A DNA stretch of 64,000 nucleotides from a bacterium (GTDB taxonomy: Bacteria > Oederibacteriota > CAKKQC01): positions 1 through 64,000 of the forward strand of contig CAKKQC010000010.1 in the NCBI GenBank assembly GCA_919901855.1, given 5' to 3'. Shown here one piece after another: positions 42,308 through 50,337 of the stretch; within the stretch, counting starts at the first letter, position 1; each line of letters opens with the position of its first letter. The notes under the pieces were generated by a model, which was given only the letters and a program-made list of their open reading frames with translations, ran no database searches and was not told the DNA's origin. The position numbers and the translations under genes were made by a program.

Positions 42308-43972
42308 GTGAAGCGCCTCTACGCCGGACTCGCCTGGCTCGTTCTCCTTGCCGCGCCCGCGCGCGCCGAAGGGCCCGGGGTGCTCGGGGCGCTGCGCGGG
42401 GAAGTGGACCGGCTCTTCGCGAGGTTCTCGGCGCTGCCGGAGCACCCCGTCTACTACCTGTCGACCGGGGTCTTCGACACCCGGTACGTGCGCATCTCCG
42501 CGGCGTGGGGCGGCGTGCTCGAGCACAAGCGCGACGCGGACCGGGTTCTCGACCTCGAGATGCGCATCGGCACCCCCGCGCTCGACAACACGCACCACGC
42601 CTGGGGCGAGGGCGGTCCCGGCCTTCCCGTTACCGTGGACGACGACGCCGGCGCGCTGGCCGCCGACCTCTGGATCGAGGCCGAGCGCCGGTACCGGGAC
42701 GCCGCCGAGAAATACGTCAAGGTCGTCGCGGACCGGGCGGTCAAGGTCAAGGAGGAGGACCCCTCGCCCGACTTCTGTCCCGCCCCCAGGGTCTCGTTCT
42801 CGGAGGCCCCGGCCGCCCTGGTCGTGGACGAGGACGCCCGCGAGGCCGAGGTGCGCCGCGTCTCCGCCGTGTTCCGCCGGTTCCCGGAGGTCCTCGAGTC
42901 TTCGTGCACCTTCTCCGCCCAGGTCCAGACGCGCTACTTCGTCAACAGCGAAGGGTCGGCCATCGCGCAGGTCCGGCCCCTGCACGAGATCCGGCTCCTG
43001 GCCAGTTCCAGGGCGGACGACGGGATGGAGTTCACGCTATACCGGCACTGGGTCGCGAGGGACACCGCGTCGCTCGTGGGCGAGGCCGAGGTCACGGCGG
43101 AGGCCGAGTCGATCGGGCGGACCCTGACGGAGCTCAAGGCCGCGCCGCTCGTGGACCCGTTCATCGGGCCGGCCCTGCTCTCGGGGCGCGCGGCGGCCGT
43201 GCTGTTCCACGAGGTGCTCGGCCACCGGCTCGAGGGGCACCGGCAGAAGGACGACAACGCGGACCAGACGTTCACGAAGAAGCTCGGCAGCCGGATCCTG
43301 CCCGAGTTCATCTCGATCGTGAGCGATCCCACCCGCGACACCATGGCGGGCACCACGCTCATGGGCTCGTACCGGTACGACGACGAGGGTGTCGAGGCGC
43401 GGCCCGTTTCCCTCGTCGACCGGGGGGTCCTGAAGTCCTGGATGATGTGCCGCTCGCCCGTCCGGGGCTTCCCGGCGTCGAACGGCCACGGCCGCAAGCA
43501 GGCGGGGACCGGCGCGGTGGCCCGGCAGGCGAACCTCCTGGTCGAGGCGTCGCGTACGATGCCCGTGGCGCGCCTGCGCGCGGAACTGATCAGGCTCTGC
43601 AAGGCGGCGAAGAAGCCCTACGGGCTCTACTTCGAGGACATCGAGGGCGGGTTCACGTTCACGGGCCGCACTACTCCGAACGCGTTCAACGTCATGCCCG
43701 TCGTCGTGCGCCGGATCTTCACCAACGGCCGCCCCGATGAGCTCGTGCGGGGCGTGGACCTGATCGGGACGCCGCTAACGACGCTGGCCCGGATCGTGGC
43801 GGCCGGGGACGACACCGGGGTCTTCAACGGCTACTGCGGCGCGGAGTCCGGTTACGTCCCCGTCTCGGCGACCTGTCCGACCCTCCTGATCGCGGAGATG
43901 GAGATCCAGCGCAAGCAGAAGGGGGAGGAGCGGAATCCCCTCCTGCCCCAGCCCGCGTGGTTGCGGCGATGA
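42308..43972 (+). CDS. Exported TldD-like metallopeptidase
   Basis: The 554-residue product is a member of the TldD/PmbA (U62) protease family. The zinc site is present as HEVLGH (301-306, the HExxxH form of TldD) in AAAVLFHEVLGHRLEGHR, followed by STPRD-like SDPTRDTMAGT and DDEGVEARP, RGVLKSWMMCRSP and the FPASNGHGRKQ segment. E. coli TldD is cytoplasmic, but this protein begins with a signal peptide (MKRLYAGLAWLVLLAAPARA), so it should act outside the inner membrane. The next gene is a diverged partner without the zinc motif, as TldE is to TldD. The substrate is unknown; TldD/E in E. coli trim modified peptides (microcin B17, CcdA). Confidence 0.85.
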   Translation: MKRLYAGLAWLVLLAAPARAEGPGVLGALRGEVDRLFARFSALPEHPVYYLSTGVFDTRYVRISAAWGGVLEHKRDADRVLDLEMRIGTPALDNTHHAWGEGGPGLPVTVDDDAGALAADLWIEAERRYRDAAEKYVKVVADRAVKVKEEDPSPDFCPAPRVSFSEAPAALVVDEDAREAEVRRVSAVFRRFPEVLESSCTFSAQVQTRYFVNSEGSAIAQVRPLHEIRLLASSRADDGMEFTLYRHWVARDTASLVGEAEVTAEAESIGRTLTELKAAPLVDPFIGPALLSGRAAAVLFHEVLGHRLEGHRQKDDNADQTFTKKLGSRILPEFISIVSDPTRDTMAGTTLMGSYRYDDEGVEARPVSLVDRGVLKSWMMCRSPVRGFPASNGHGRKQAGTGAVARQANLLVEASRTMPVARLRAELIRLCKAAKKPYGLYFEDIEGGFTFTGRTTPNAFNVMPVVVRRIFTNGRPDELVRGVDLIGTPLTTLARIVAAGDDTGVFNGYCGAESGYVPVSATCPTLLIAEMEIQRKQKGEERNPLLPQPAWLRR

Positions 43973-45747
43973 GGGCCTTCGCGGGATTCCTGGCGGCCGC
44001 CATGCTCCTCGCCGGCGGCGTCCGGGCGGCCGAGGCGCCCGACCCGATCGTGCGCGCGCTGGAGCCCGAGCTGAGCCGGAACCTCGCGAAGCTCCTGCTG
44101 CCCGACCAGCCCCGGCCGTACTGGTTCGCGTTCAGCGGGATGGCGATGGAGAATCTCGAGATCGGCGGGCGGCTCGGCGACATCGTCCAGGACGACCTCT
44201 CGCGCCTGCACTACCTGCAGGCCCGCATCCGGGTGGGGTCGACGATCATGGACAACACGAACTTCATCGGTTACGGCGACGGGGGGAGCGTGCGGATGAC
44301 CACGGGCGATGACACGCCCGGGCCGGTCGTGCGCGACGCGTGGCTGGCCGCCGACGGCGCCTACAAGAACGCCGTGGGCACGCTGGCGGCGAAGGAGGCC
44401 GCGCTGAAGCGGGAGACCCAGGAGGACCGCGCGCCGGATTTCTCGCCCGCCGAGCCCGCGGAGGTATGGGAGGAGCCCGCGACGCTGTCCGACGCCGACC
44501 GCGGCGTCCTGCGCGACCACGCTAGAGCGCTCTCGGCCGTCTTCCGCGCCTTCCCCGCGATCCAGCGGGGCGACATCCGGATCAACGCCCGCGCCGCCAC
44601 GTTCCGGTTCGTGGATACCGAGGGTTTCCGCTTCCGCGCTTCGCAGCGCGCCGTCCGCATCCTGGTCACGGCGAACACGCAGGCGACCGACGGCACGCCC
44701 CTCCAGGACGCCGTCTCGGTGATGGCGCCGACGGCGCCGGCCCTGCCGTCCGCCGCCTCGCTGGCGGGGACAGCGCGCGCGCTCGCGGAGCGGCTGTCGC
44801 GCCGGGTGACCGCCGAGGGGCTCAAGGACCCGTACCTGGGCCCCGTGCTCTTCACGGCGCCCGCGGCGGCGGAGTTCGTTCGGCAGACGCTGGCCGGCGA
44901 GCTCGCGGGCACCCCCGCGCCGGTCGCCGCCGAGGATTACATGAAGGCCTCGGTCAAGGGCGGCCTGCTCGTGAAGTTCCTGGACCTGCGGGTCCTGCCG
45001 GAGTGGATGGACGTCGTGGATGACCCCGGTCGTACGGAGTGGCAGAGTACGCCGCTATGCGGCGGCTACGCCGTGGACCGCGAGGGCGTGCGCGCTCGCC
45101 GGGTGGACCTCGTGCGCGACGGCCGGCTCGTGAGCCTGCTCATGTCGCGCGCGCCGTCGGACAAGTTCAAGGAGAGCAACGGCCACGGCCGGATCGTGGC
45201 GGGCAACATGGCGCGGGCTGCGATCTCGAACCTGATCATGACCGCGCGCAAAGGGCAAAGCGAGAAGGCCTTGGTGGACCGGCTGCTCAAGATGGCCCGC
45301 GCGGAGGGGCTGCCCTACGCGATCATCGTCCGCCACCTGAACGAGCCGGCGACGGGCGAGGGCGGGGGGCCGAGGCGGATCACGATGGGCACGGGCCGCG
45401 AGGACCCCTCGGAGGCGCCGTCGCGGTGGGGCCTCAGCCCGGCGCTCGACATCGTCCGGGTCGACGTCAGGACGGGAGTCGAGACCCCCCTCCGGGGCGC
45501 CATCTTCGGCCCCGTGGGCGTCGCCGAACTGCGGACCATCGTCGCCGCGGGCGAGGAGTCGGCCGTGTACTCGTTCTTCATTCCGTCCGACATGGTCGGC
45601 GTGTACCAGTGGCCGCAGGAGGACACGCCGGCGTCGATCGTGGCGCCGTCCCTGCTCTTCTCCCAGCTCGAGGTCCGGCCGACGGCGAAGAAGCACGTGC
45701 CCCTGCCGTTCCTGCCGAACCCGTTTTTCGCCAGGGGCGCCCCCTGA
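43969..45747 (+). CDS. Exported TldE/PmbA-like partner lacking the zinc motif
   Basis: The 592-residue paralogue of the preceding gene also has a signal peptide (MRAFAGFLAAAMLLAGGVRA). It aligns through PYWFAFSGMAMENLEIGGRLGDIV, the middle FVDTEGFRFRASQRAV region and the C-terminal SNGHGRIVAGNMARAAISNL. Where TldD has HEVLGH, this protein reads AAAEFVRQTLAGEL, so zinc binding is lost. TldE likewise lacks the motif and forms a heterodimer with TldD. ATG 43969 overlaps the upstream stop (ATGA), in keeping with equal production of two subunits. The nearby GTG 43957 is possible but less coupled. Confidence 0.82.
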   Translation: MRAFAGFLAAAMLLAGGVRAAEAPDPIVRALEPELSRNLAKLLLPDQPRPYWFAFSGMAMENLEIGGRLGDIVQDDLSRLHYLQARIRVGSTIMDNTNFIGYGDGGSVRMTTGDDTPGPVVRDAWLAADGAYKNAVGTLAAKEAALKRETQEDRAPDFSPAEPAEVWEEPATLSDADRGVLRDHARALSAVFRAFPAIQRGDIRINARAATFRFVDTEGFRFRASQRAVRILVTANTQATDGTPLQDAVSVMAPTAPALPSAASLAGTARALAERLSRRVTAEGLKDPYLGPVLFTAPAAAEFVRQTLAGELAGTPAPVAAEDYMKASVKGGLLVKFLDLRVLPEWMDVVDDPGRTEWQSTPLCGGYAVDREGVRARRVDLVRDGRLVSLLMSRAPSDKFKESNGHGRIVAGNMARAAISNLIMTARKGQSEKALVDRLLKMARAEGLPYAIIVRHLNEPATGEGGGPRRITMGTGREDPSEAPSRWGLSPALDIVRVDVRTGVETPLRGAIFGPVGVAELRTIVAAGEESAVYSFFIPSDMVGVYQWPQEDTPASIVAPSLLFSQLEVRPTAKKHVPLPFLPNPFFARGAP

Positions 45748-46934
45748 TGCCCGGAGGGCCGGCCGCTCCCAAGGCCGGATTCTTCAACCTGCCGAAGAAC
45801 GTCGTCCTGCTCGGCTGGACGAGCCTGCTCACGGACGTCGGCAGCGAGATGATCCTGCCGATCCTCCCGCTCTTCCTCAAGGGGGCGCTGGGCGCCCCCA
45901 TCGCGGCCATCGCGTTCATCGAGGGCGTCGCCGAGGCCACGGCCAACGGGTTCAAGCTCGTGAGCGGCGGGCTCTCGGACCGGATCGGCCGGTCGAAACC
46001 CTTCGTCTTTTTCGGCTATGGGCTCTCGACGATCGTGAAGCCCATCCTCGCGATCGCGCCGACCTGGCACTTCGTCCTCGGGGTCAGGTTCGCGGACCGG
46101 GTGGGCAAGGGGCTCCGGACGGCGCCCCGGGACGCGATCGTGGCCGCCTCGACGCCCAAGGAACAATACGGCAAGGCCTACGGCTTTCACCGGTCGATGG
46201 ACACGACCGGCGCGCTCCTCGGCGGGGCGATCGCCATGGTCGTCATGTGGTTCGTGACCGACGTCAACTCGACGGCCATCCGGTGGATGTTCGCGTTCTC
46301 CGTGGTCCCGTGCCTCGCGGCCATGTTCTTCATCGTGCCCGTGCAGGAGGAGGCCGCGCCCCAGCCGGGCAAAGGTCTCCGTCTCATGTTCGACTTCCCG
46401 GCGCAGGTGTGGCTGCTCATGGCCGGAATCACGCTCTGGGAGCTGGGGAACCTCTCGTACGCGCTCGTCCTGCTTCGTATCTATGATCCAGTTGTCGGCG
46501 TGAGCGCGAAGTGGGTCCCCGTCGTCTACTTCGGCTACAACCTCGTCTATCTCGTGGTGGCGATGCCCATGGGGATGCTCTCGGACAAGTTCGGGATCAA
46601 GGCGGCGCTCCTGACCTCCCCGCTCCTGGGCGCCGCCGCGTTCTGGACGCTCGGGGCGCCGGTGCCGTGGGTGGCGGTGACGGGCGGTATCGTCCTGTAC
46701 GCCCTGCACTCGGCCGCGATCAACACGATTCCCCGCGCGGCGGTCGCGCACTACGCGACACCCGGCGCCCGCGGCACGCTCTTCGGCCTCGTCGGCGCCT
46801 GCGCGTTCCTCGGCAACACGCTCGCGGGCCAGATCTGGCAGAGGGTGGACTCCTCGACCGCCATGCGCGTGGCCGGCGCGCTCTCCCTTCTTTCTCTGAT
46901 CCCCTTCGCCCTCCTCAAGCCTAAGCAGAGCTGA
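45747..46934 (+). CDS. MFS transporter
   Basis: The 395-residue major facilitator protein has about 12 helices. The family's loop 2-3 motif is visible in GFKLVSGGLSDRIGRSKPFVFFGYG and a second copy in LVVAMPMGMLSDKFGIKAALL; RFADRVGKGLRTAPRDAIVA marks the subfamily often linked to sugar, tetracycline or drug-type efflux. The substrate is unknown. ATG 45747 overlaps the TldE-like stop (TGATG), so it is the third gene of that unit; it might export the product made by the exported TldD/E-like pair or be unrelated. A small hairpin (46943-46960) follows the stop. Confidence 0.85.
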   Translation: MPGGPAAPKAGFFNLPKNVVLLGWTSLLTDVGSEMILPILPLFLKGALGAPIAAIAFIEGVAEATANGFKLVSGGLSDRIGRSKPFVFFGYGLSTIVKPILAIAPTWHFVLGVRFADRVGKGLRTAPRDAIVAASTPKEQYGKAYGFHRSMDTTGALLGGAIAMVVMWFVTDVNSTAIRWMFAFSVVPCLAAMFFIVPVQEEAAPQPGKGLRLMFDFPAQVWLLMAGITLWELGNLSYALVLLRIYDPVVGVSAKWVPVVYFGYNLVYLVVAMPMGMLSDKFGIKAALLTSPLLGAAAFWTLGAPVPWVAVTGGIVLYALHSAAINTIPRAAVAHYATPGARGTLFGLVGACAFLGNTLAGQIWQRVDSSTAMRVAGALSLLSLIPFALLKPKQS

Positions 46935-46942
46935 CGGAAGTC

Positions 46943-46960
46943 CCGGGGGCCTGACCCCGG
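46943..46960 (+). terminator. Short hairpin after the MFS gene
   Basis: CCGGGG (46943-46948), six-base loop, CCCCGG (46955-46960). No T-run; weak terminator candidate. Confidence 0.35.
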
Positions 46961-46970
46961 CGGCACAGGG

Positions 46971-46999
46971 TTGATCGTGACAATACGGCCGAGTAAGGT
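46971..46999 (+). promoter_or_regulatory. Promoter of the propeller/barrel pair
   Basis: TTGATC (46971-46976), 17 bases, TAAGGT (46994-46999), then seven bases to ATG 47007: a complete -35/-10 pair in a leaderless arrangement. Confidence 0.5.
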
Positions 47000-47006
47000 G
47001 GGACCG

Positions 47007-48434
47007 ATGGCTTGTGATGTCTCCGGCGGGGACCGTTTGCCCGCCAGGACGGTTCAAGGGATCTCCTGCCTCCTGCTGGCGGTCATCGTGTCCGGTGCCG
47101 CCTTCGGGAGCTGTCTCGAATGGGAGGCACGTTACGACCCGCCCCCGCCGGGCAACTATGCGGAAGCTCGGAGCGTGGCCGTCGATTCGTCGGGAAATAC
47201 CGTCACAGTCGGGTTCGAGACCCGGAACGACTTGGGGCAGGGAAACGACTGGATCCTTCGGAAGTACGACAAGGCGGGGTCTTTGCTGTGGAGCCGGTCA
47301 TATGCCAGTCCGGTACACGACGACGCCAATGGGGTGGCTATCGCGCCCGATGGAACCGTGGTCGTGGCGGGGACGGCGGGCGGGTGGTGGATGGTCCGGG
47401 CCTACGGGGCTGACGGGGCGGACCTCTGGTCGAACACGATGACTGGCGTGTGGCACGCCAATGCTGCGGCCGTGGGTCCCGACGGCAACGTGGTTGTGGT
47501 TGGGGGATTCCCCTTCTGGGTCGTCCGGAAGTACTCACCTGCCGGGGCCATTCTGTGGACCCGGACGTTCACGGACGCCGCCAACCCGTATGACGACGCC
47601 TATGGGGTCGCGGTGGGGCCAGCGGGCGACATTGTGGCGGTCGGGCAATCCTCTCAGGGCTGGTGCATCCGGCTCTACGATGCCGGTGGCAACGACACCG
47701 GCGGGTTCGGGGAGTTTCATGACGGAACCCCCCAGGACGTCGCGACGTCGGTGGCGATGGACGCGGCCGGGAATCTCGTGGTGGGCGGGCGCATCGGGAT
47801 CGGGATGGGTGTCCTGCCTATCCAGTTGAAGATGTATGACCATGGTGGCGGTGTGCGATGGTTCCGGAAACTGTGGGCGCCATACACCGCGACGGCTGTC
47901 GTGGTCGCCGGCGATGCGCGTATCTACGTGGGCTCGGGTGACGGGGTCGTCGGGGTCAAGTCGGCGACCGGTGATCAGGTGTGGCGGGACCGCTTCGACG
48001 ATCAAGGGATCTACATGGATGTCTCAGGGCTCGCGATCGGTCCGAATGGGAGGATGATCGCCGTGGGGGGAGGGGGTTGGGGGACCTTTCGGACTCGCAG
48101 CTACTACGATCTCTCAACGTGTCCCGGGGCGATTCTCTCACCATACGGATCCGGCGACGTGGTGGTGGCCTATCCTAATCCCGTGACGGGAGACACCACG
48201 CGGCTCGCGGTCGCACTTCAGGCCGACGGGGACGAGGTCACGGTCGACCTGTTCAATGCGGCCATGCGGTGCGTCTACACGGGCTCCTGGAGGAACGTGC
48301 GGCAGGGGGAGGGCGGGGTGACGATGACGGGGTTGAGCCGGTTGGCGCCCGGGCTCTACTACGTCAAGGTTCGCGAACGAGGCAGTCGTGGATCGCATGG
48401 CTATCCCCTGGCGCGGCTCGTGATCAAGCGATGA
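47007..48434 (+). CDS. Exported beta-propeller protein with sorting-type C-terminal domain
   Basis: The 475-residue protein has a signal-like hydrophobic stretch (GISCLLLAVIVSGAAFGS) after a basic N-terminus. It carries SBBP/NHL-like propeller repeats with alternating ARSVAVDSSGNTVTVG, NGVAIAPDGTVVVAG, AAVGPDGNVVVVGG and GVAVGPAGDIVAVG. The last ~85 residues, from VAYPNPVTGDTTRLAV to LARLVIKR, are a FlgD/T9SS-type C-terminal domain like that of the giant protein at the start of the window. Start ATG 47007 follows AAGGTGGG and sits seven bases after the -10; TTG 46971 falls in the -35 and is rejected. Codon use is looser (more A/T third bases) than in flanking genes. It overlaps the next gene (ATGA). 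Confidence 0.78.
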   Translation: MACDVSGGDRLPARTVQGISCLLLAVIVSGAAFGSCLEWEARYDPPPPGNYAEARSVAVDSSGNTVTVGFETRNDLGQGNDWILRKYDKAGSLLWSRSYASPVHDDANGVAIAPDGTVVVAGTAGGWWMVRAYGADGADLWSNTMTGVWHANAAAVGPDGNVVVVGGFPFWVVRKYSPAGAILWTRTFTDAANPYDDAYGVAVGPAGDIVAVGQSSQGWCIRLYDAGGNDTGGFGEFHDGTPQDVATSVAMDAAGNLVVGGRIGIGMGVLPIQLKMYDHGGGVRWFRKLWAPYTATAVVVAGDARIYVGSGDGVVGVKSATGDQVWRDRFDDQGIYMDVSGLAIGPNGRMIAVGGGGWGTFRTRSYYDLSTCPGAILSPYGSGDVVVAYPNPVTGDTTRLAVALQADGDEVTVDLFNAAMRCVYTGSWRNVRQGEGGVTMTGLSRLAPGLYYVKVRERGSRGSHGYPLARLVIKR

Positions 48435-49348
48435 TCACCGTGGCGCTTCTGATCGGGGGAATGCTGGCCGGGGGAGCTAACGGCCGGGCGGCGACGCCGG
48501 GCGAGGTCACGGTCTTCGAAGCGGCGGCCGTGCGGGGCAACGCCCTGCTCGCGCCGATGGACGCCCGCCGTACCGGCCTCGGCGAGGCGTTCGTGGCGGC
48601 CGGCGATGACGGATCGGCGGCGGGCAATCCGGCCGGCCTGGGTCAGGTGACGCGGCCCGGTGTCTTCGGGAGCTACCACAGGGCGGGAAGCGCCTACAAC
48701 GCCACTCACGCCGGCGTGGCGGTGCCGCTCGGTCCGGGGACCCTCGCGGCGGGTTTCTCGTACTTCGATCTCGGCCGGCCGGACTTGCGGGACGCCGATG
48801 GGTGGGGTCTCTCGCCCCAGTCGTTCTACGACTACGCGCTCTTCCTTGGCTGGGGCATGGCCAATCCGGGCTGGACCGGGATTCCCGGCTGGATGGGCGT
48901 CTCCGTGGAGGCCGTGCAGGAAGGTGTGGGAGGAGCAGCGGAGGCGGTCACTTTCGGGGAAGTGGTGCCGCTGGGCGACAAGCTCAAGGCGGGCGTGATG
49001 GTGGAACATCTTGGCGTCAAGCTGGATGGATACGCGCTGCCTTCCGCCGGAAGGATCGGGGCCGTATACCAAGTGGCTCCCACGCTCGATGGGGCCGTGG
49101 ACGTGCGCTACGGGTTCACGGATCGTCAGACCGATTTGGCAGTGGGGTTCGAGGCCTTCCGTGACCGGGCGCTTCAGCTTCGCGCCGGCTACCGTGTGCA
49201 GTCGCCCTCCCTCGGTGCGGGCTCCATGGCGGGACTCTCATTCGGAGTGGGCGCGCGCTGGAAGGGGTTTCATCTCGACTACGCGTTCCAGTCCTACGGT
49301 GACATCGGGAGCGGCCAGTTCGTGACCCTCGGTTGGGGAGGCCGGTAG
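48431..49348 (+). CDS. PorV/PorQ-like outer-membrane beta-barrel protein
   Basis: The 305-residue protein has a signal peptide (MITVALLIGGMLAGGANGRAA). After a short exposed part comes the family entry GRTGLGEAF-type segment (RRTGLGEAFVAAGDDGSAAGNPAGLG), in which predicted surface proteins have conserved NPAGL. It continues as amphipathic strands ending FQSYGDIGSGQFVTLGWGGR, with the aromatic/basic end of an outer-membrane barrel. PorV shuttles T9SS cargo in Bacteroidota; here it overlaps a gene for a protein with a sorting-type C-terminus, which suggests a carrier/cargo pair. No other T9SS core gene is present in the window. Confidence 0.72.
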   Translation: MITVALLIGGMLAGGANGRAATPGEVTVFEAAAVRGNALLAPMDARRTGLGEAFVAAGDDGSAAGNPAGLGQVTRPGVFGSYHRAGSAYNATHAGVAVPLGPGTLAAGFSYFDLGRPDLRDADGWGLSPQSFYDYALFLGWGMANPGWTGIPGWMGVSVEAVQEGVGGAAEAVTFGEVVPLGDKLKAGVMVEHLGVKLDGYALPSAGRIGAVYQVAPTLDGAVDVRYGFTDRQTDLAVGFEAFRDRALQLRAGYRVQSPSLGAGSMAGLSFGVGARWKGFHLDYAFQSYGDIGSGQFVTLGWGGR

Positions 49349-49390
49349 CGGCTCCATTCCCTGTGGCATGATGGGCTTGGAGACAGAAAC

Positions 49391-49603
49391 ATGACCGTCG
49401 CACAGATCGAACGCATGATCAGCCGCCTGCCGAAGGCCACCCAGGCCGACCTGGTGCGCCGACTCGAGGCGAAGACCTGGTGCATCCGGTTCACGGCCGT
49501 GGTCGGGAAGCTCCGTCGGCAGGCCGGCCGGGTCCGGGACGCCGAGATCACCCGGGTCGTTGAGGAAGTCAGGCAGGCCCGGTATGCATCGGGCGGACAT
49601 TGA
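49391..49603 (+). CDS. Small protein, possible orphan antitoxin
   Basis: The 70-residue protein is helical and highly charged (MTVAQIERMISRLPKATQADLVRRLEAKTWCIRF). It resembles small antitoxins that usually precede PIN-family toxins, but no PIN gene follows. It lies 31 bases upstream of an antitoxin of another family. Start ATG 49391 follows GGAGACAGAAAC, a fair ribosome binding site. Whether it is functional or a leftover is unclear. Confidence 0.5.
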   Translation: MTVAQIERMISRLPKATQADLVRRLEAKTWCIRFTAVVGKLRRQAGRVRDAEITRVVEEVRQARYASGGH

Positions 49604-49634
49604 CGCGGCTTCCCGCCTCTGGGAGGATATAGCC

Positions 49635-49922
49635 ATGAACACGGCTATGTCATTCATCAATACCGTGACCCTGAAGAACGAGGCCAACAAGGTGATCCGC
49701 CGGGTCACCCGGTCGCGGGCGCCGGTTATCGTGACGCAACGCGGCAAGCCTGCCGTCGCCATCATCCCGGTTGATGATGGCGCGCTCGAGCTCTCGTATG
49801 CTCACCGCTACCAGGCGGCGATCCAGGAGGGACTGGCCGACTACCGGGCCGGTCGTCACGTGCCTCTGGGCGCGTTCGTCAAGAAGCACTTCCCCCGGCA
49901 CGTCGAGCGCCTGTCGCGGTAG
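49635..49922 (+). CDS. Phd/YefM-family antitoxin
   Basis: The 95-residue protein has the Phd/YefM N-terminal DNA-binding fold (SFINTVTLKNEANKVIRRVTRSRAPVIVTQRGKPAVAIIPVDD) and a C-terminal tail that would bind a toxin. GGGAGGA lies ten bases before ATG 49635. A RelE/ParE-fold gene starts 16 bases after its stop, giving a standard antitoxin-first pair; such antitoxins repress their own promoter with the toxin as corepressor. Confidence 0.82.
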   Translation: MNTAMSFINTVTLKNEANKVIRRVTRSRAPVIVTQRGKPAVAIIPVDDGALELSYAHRYQAAIQEGLADYRAGRHVPLGAFVKKHFPRHVERLSR

Positions 49923-49938
49923 CGCTCCAGAGTCGGCG

Positions 49939-50259
49939 ATGCCGGCCGAATCACAGGGTGCCACCGGACCCGTTGGCCTCCCGGCTAATGCCCGGCTCTT
50001 GGCGCGTGCCGAACGCGATCTGCTCGACCTGCTCCGCCGTAATCCCCGGGAAGCGCTGCGAGTCATCGAGGACATCATCCGGCTGGCGCGCCGTGACCTC
50101 CCCTTGGGTCAGGTGAAGAAACTGCCGGGCATGGGGGTGAACCGGGAGCTTTCCAGCGGCCGCTTTCGCGTCGTGCACTTCTGGAACAATGGGCGGCTCT
50201 TCATCGTGACCGTCTTCCCCAAGAAGGATCAGCGCAAAGTCTTCCGGCATCTGCCATAA
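49939..50259 (+). CDS. RelE/ParE-fold toxin
   Basis: The 106-residue protein has an N-terminal helical pair (RAERDLLDLLRRNPREALRVIEDIIRLARR) and a C-terminal sheet (NRELSSGRFRVVHFWNNGRLFIVTVFPKKDQRKVF), the RelE/ParE plan with basic residues for RNA or gyrase contact. A partner antitoxin of the Phd/YefM type precedes it. It is likely an mRNA interferase; a gyrase poison is possible. ATG 49939 is chosen because earlier in-frame starts lie within the antitoxin gene. Confidence 0.72.
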   Translation: MPAESQGATGPVGLPANARLLARAERDLLDLLRRNPREALRVIEDIIRLARRDLPLGQVKKLPGMGVNRELSSGRFRVVHFWNNGRLFIVTVFPKKDQRKVFRHLP

Positions 50260-50337
50260 CCGCCGCCGGGGAGTTGCGGGTCCTCAGTAATTGGGGGACG
50301 TGCTGAGCAAGTTACGCGCGAGAAGTGGCCACGGTCT

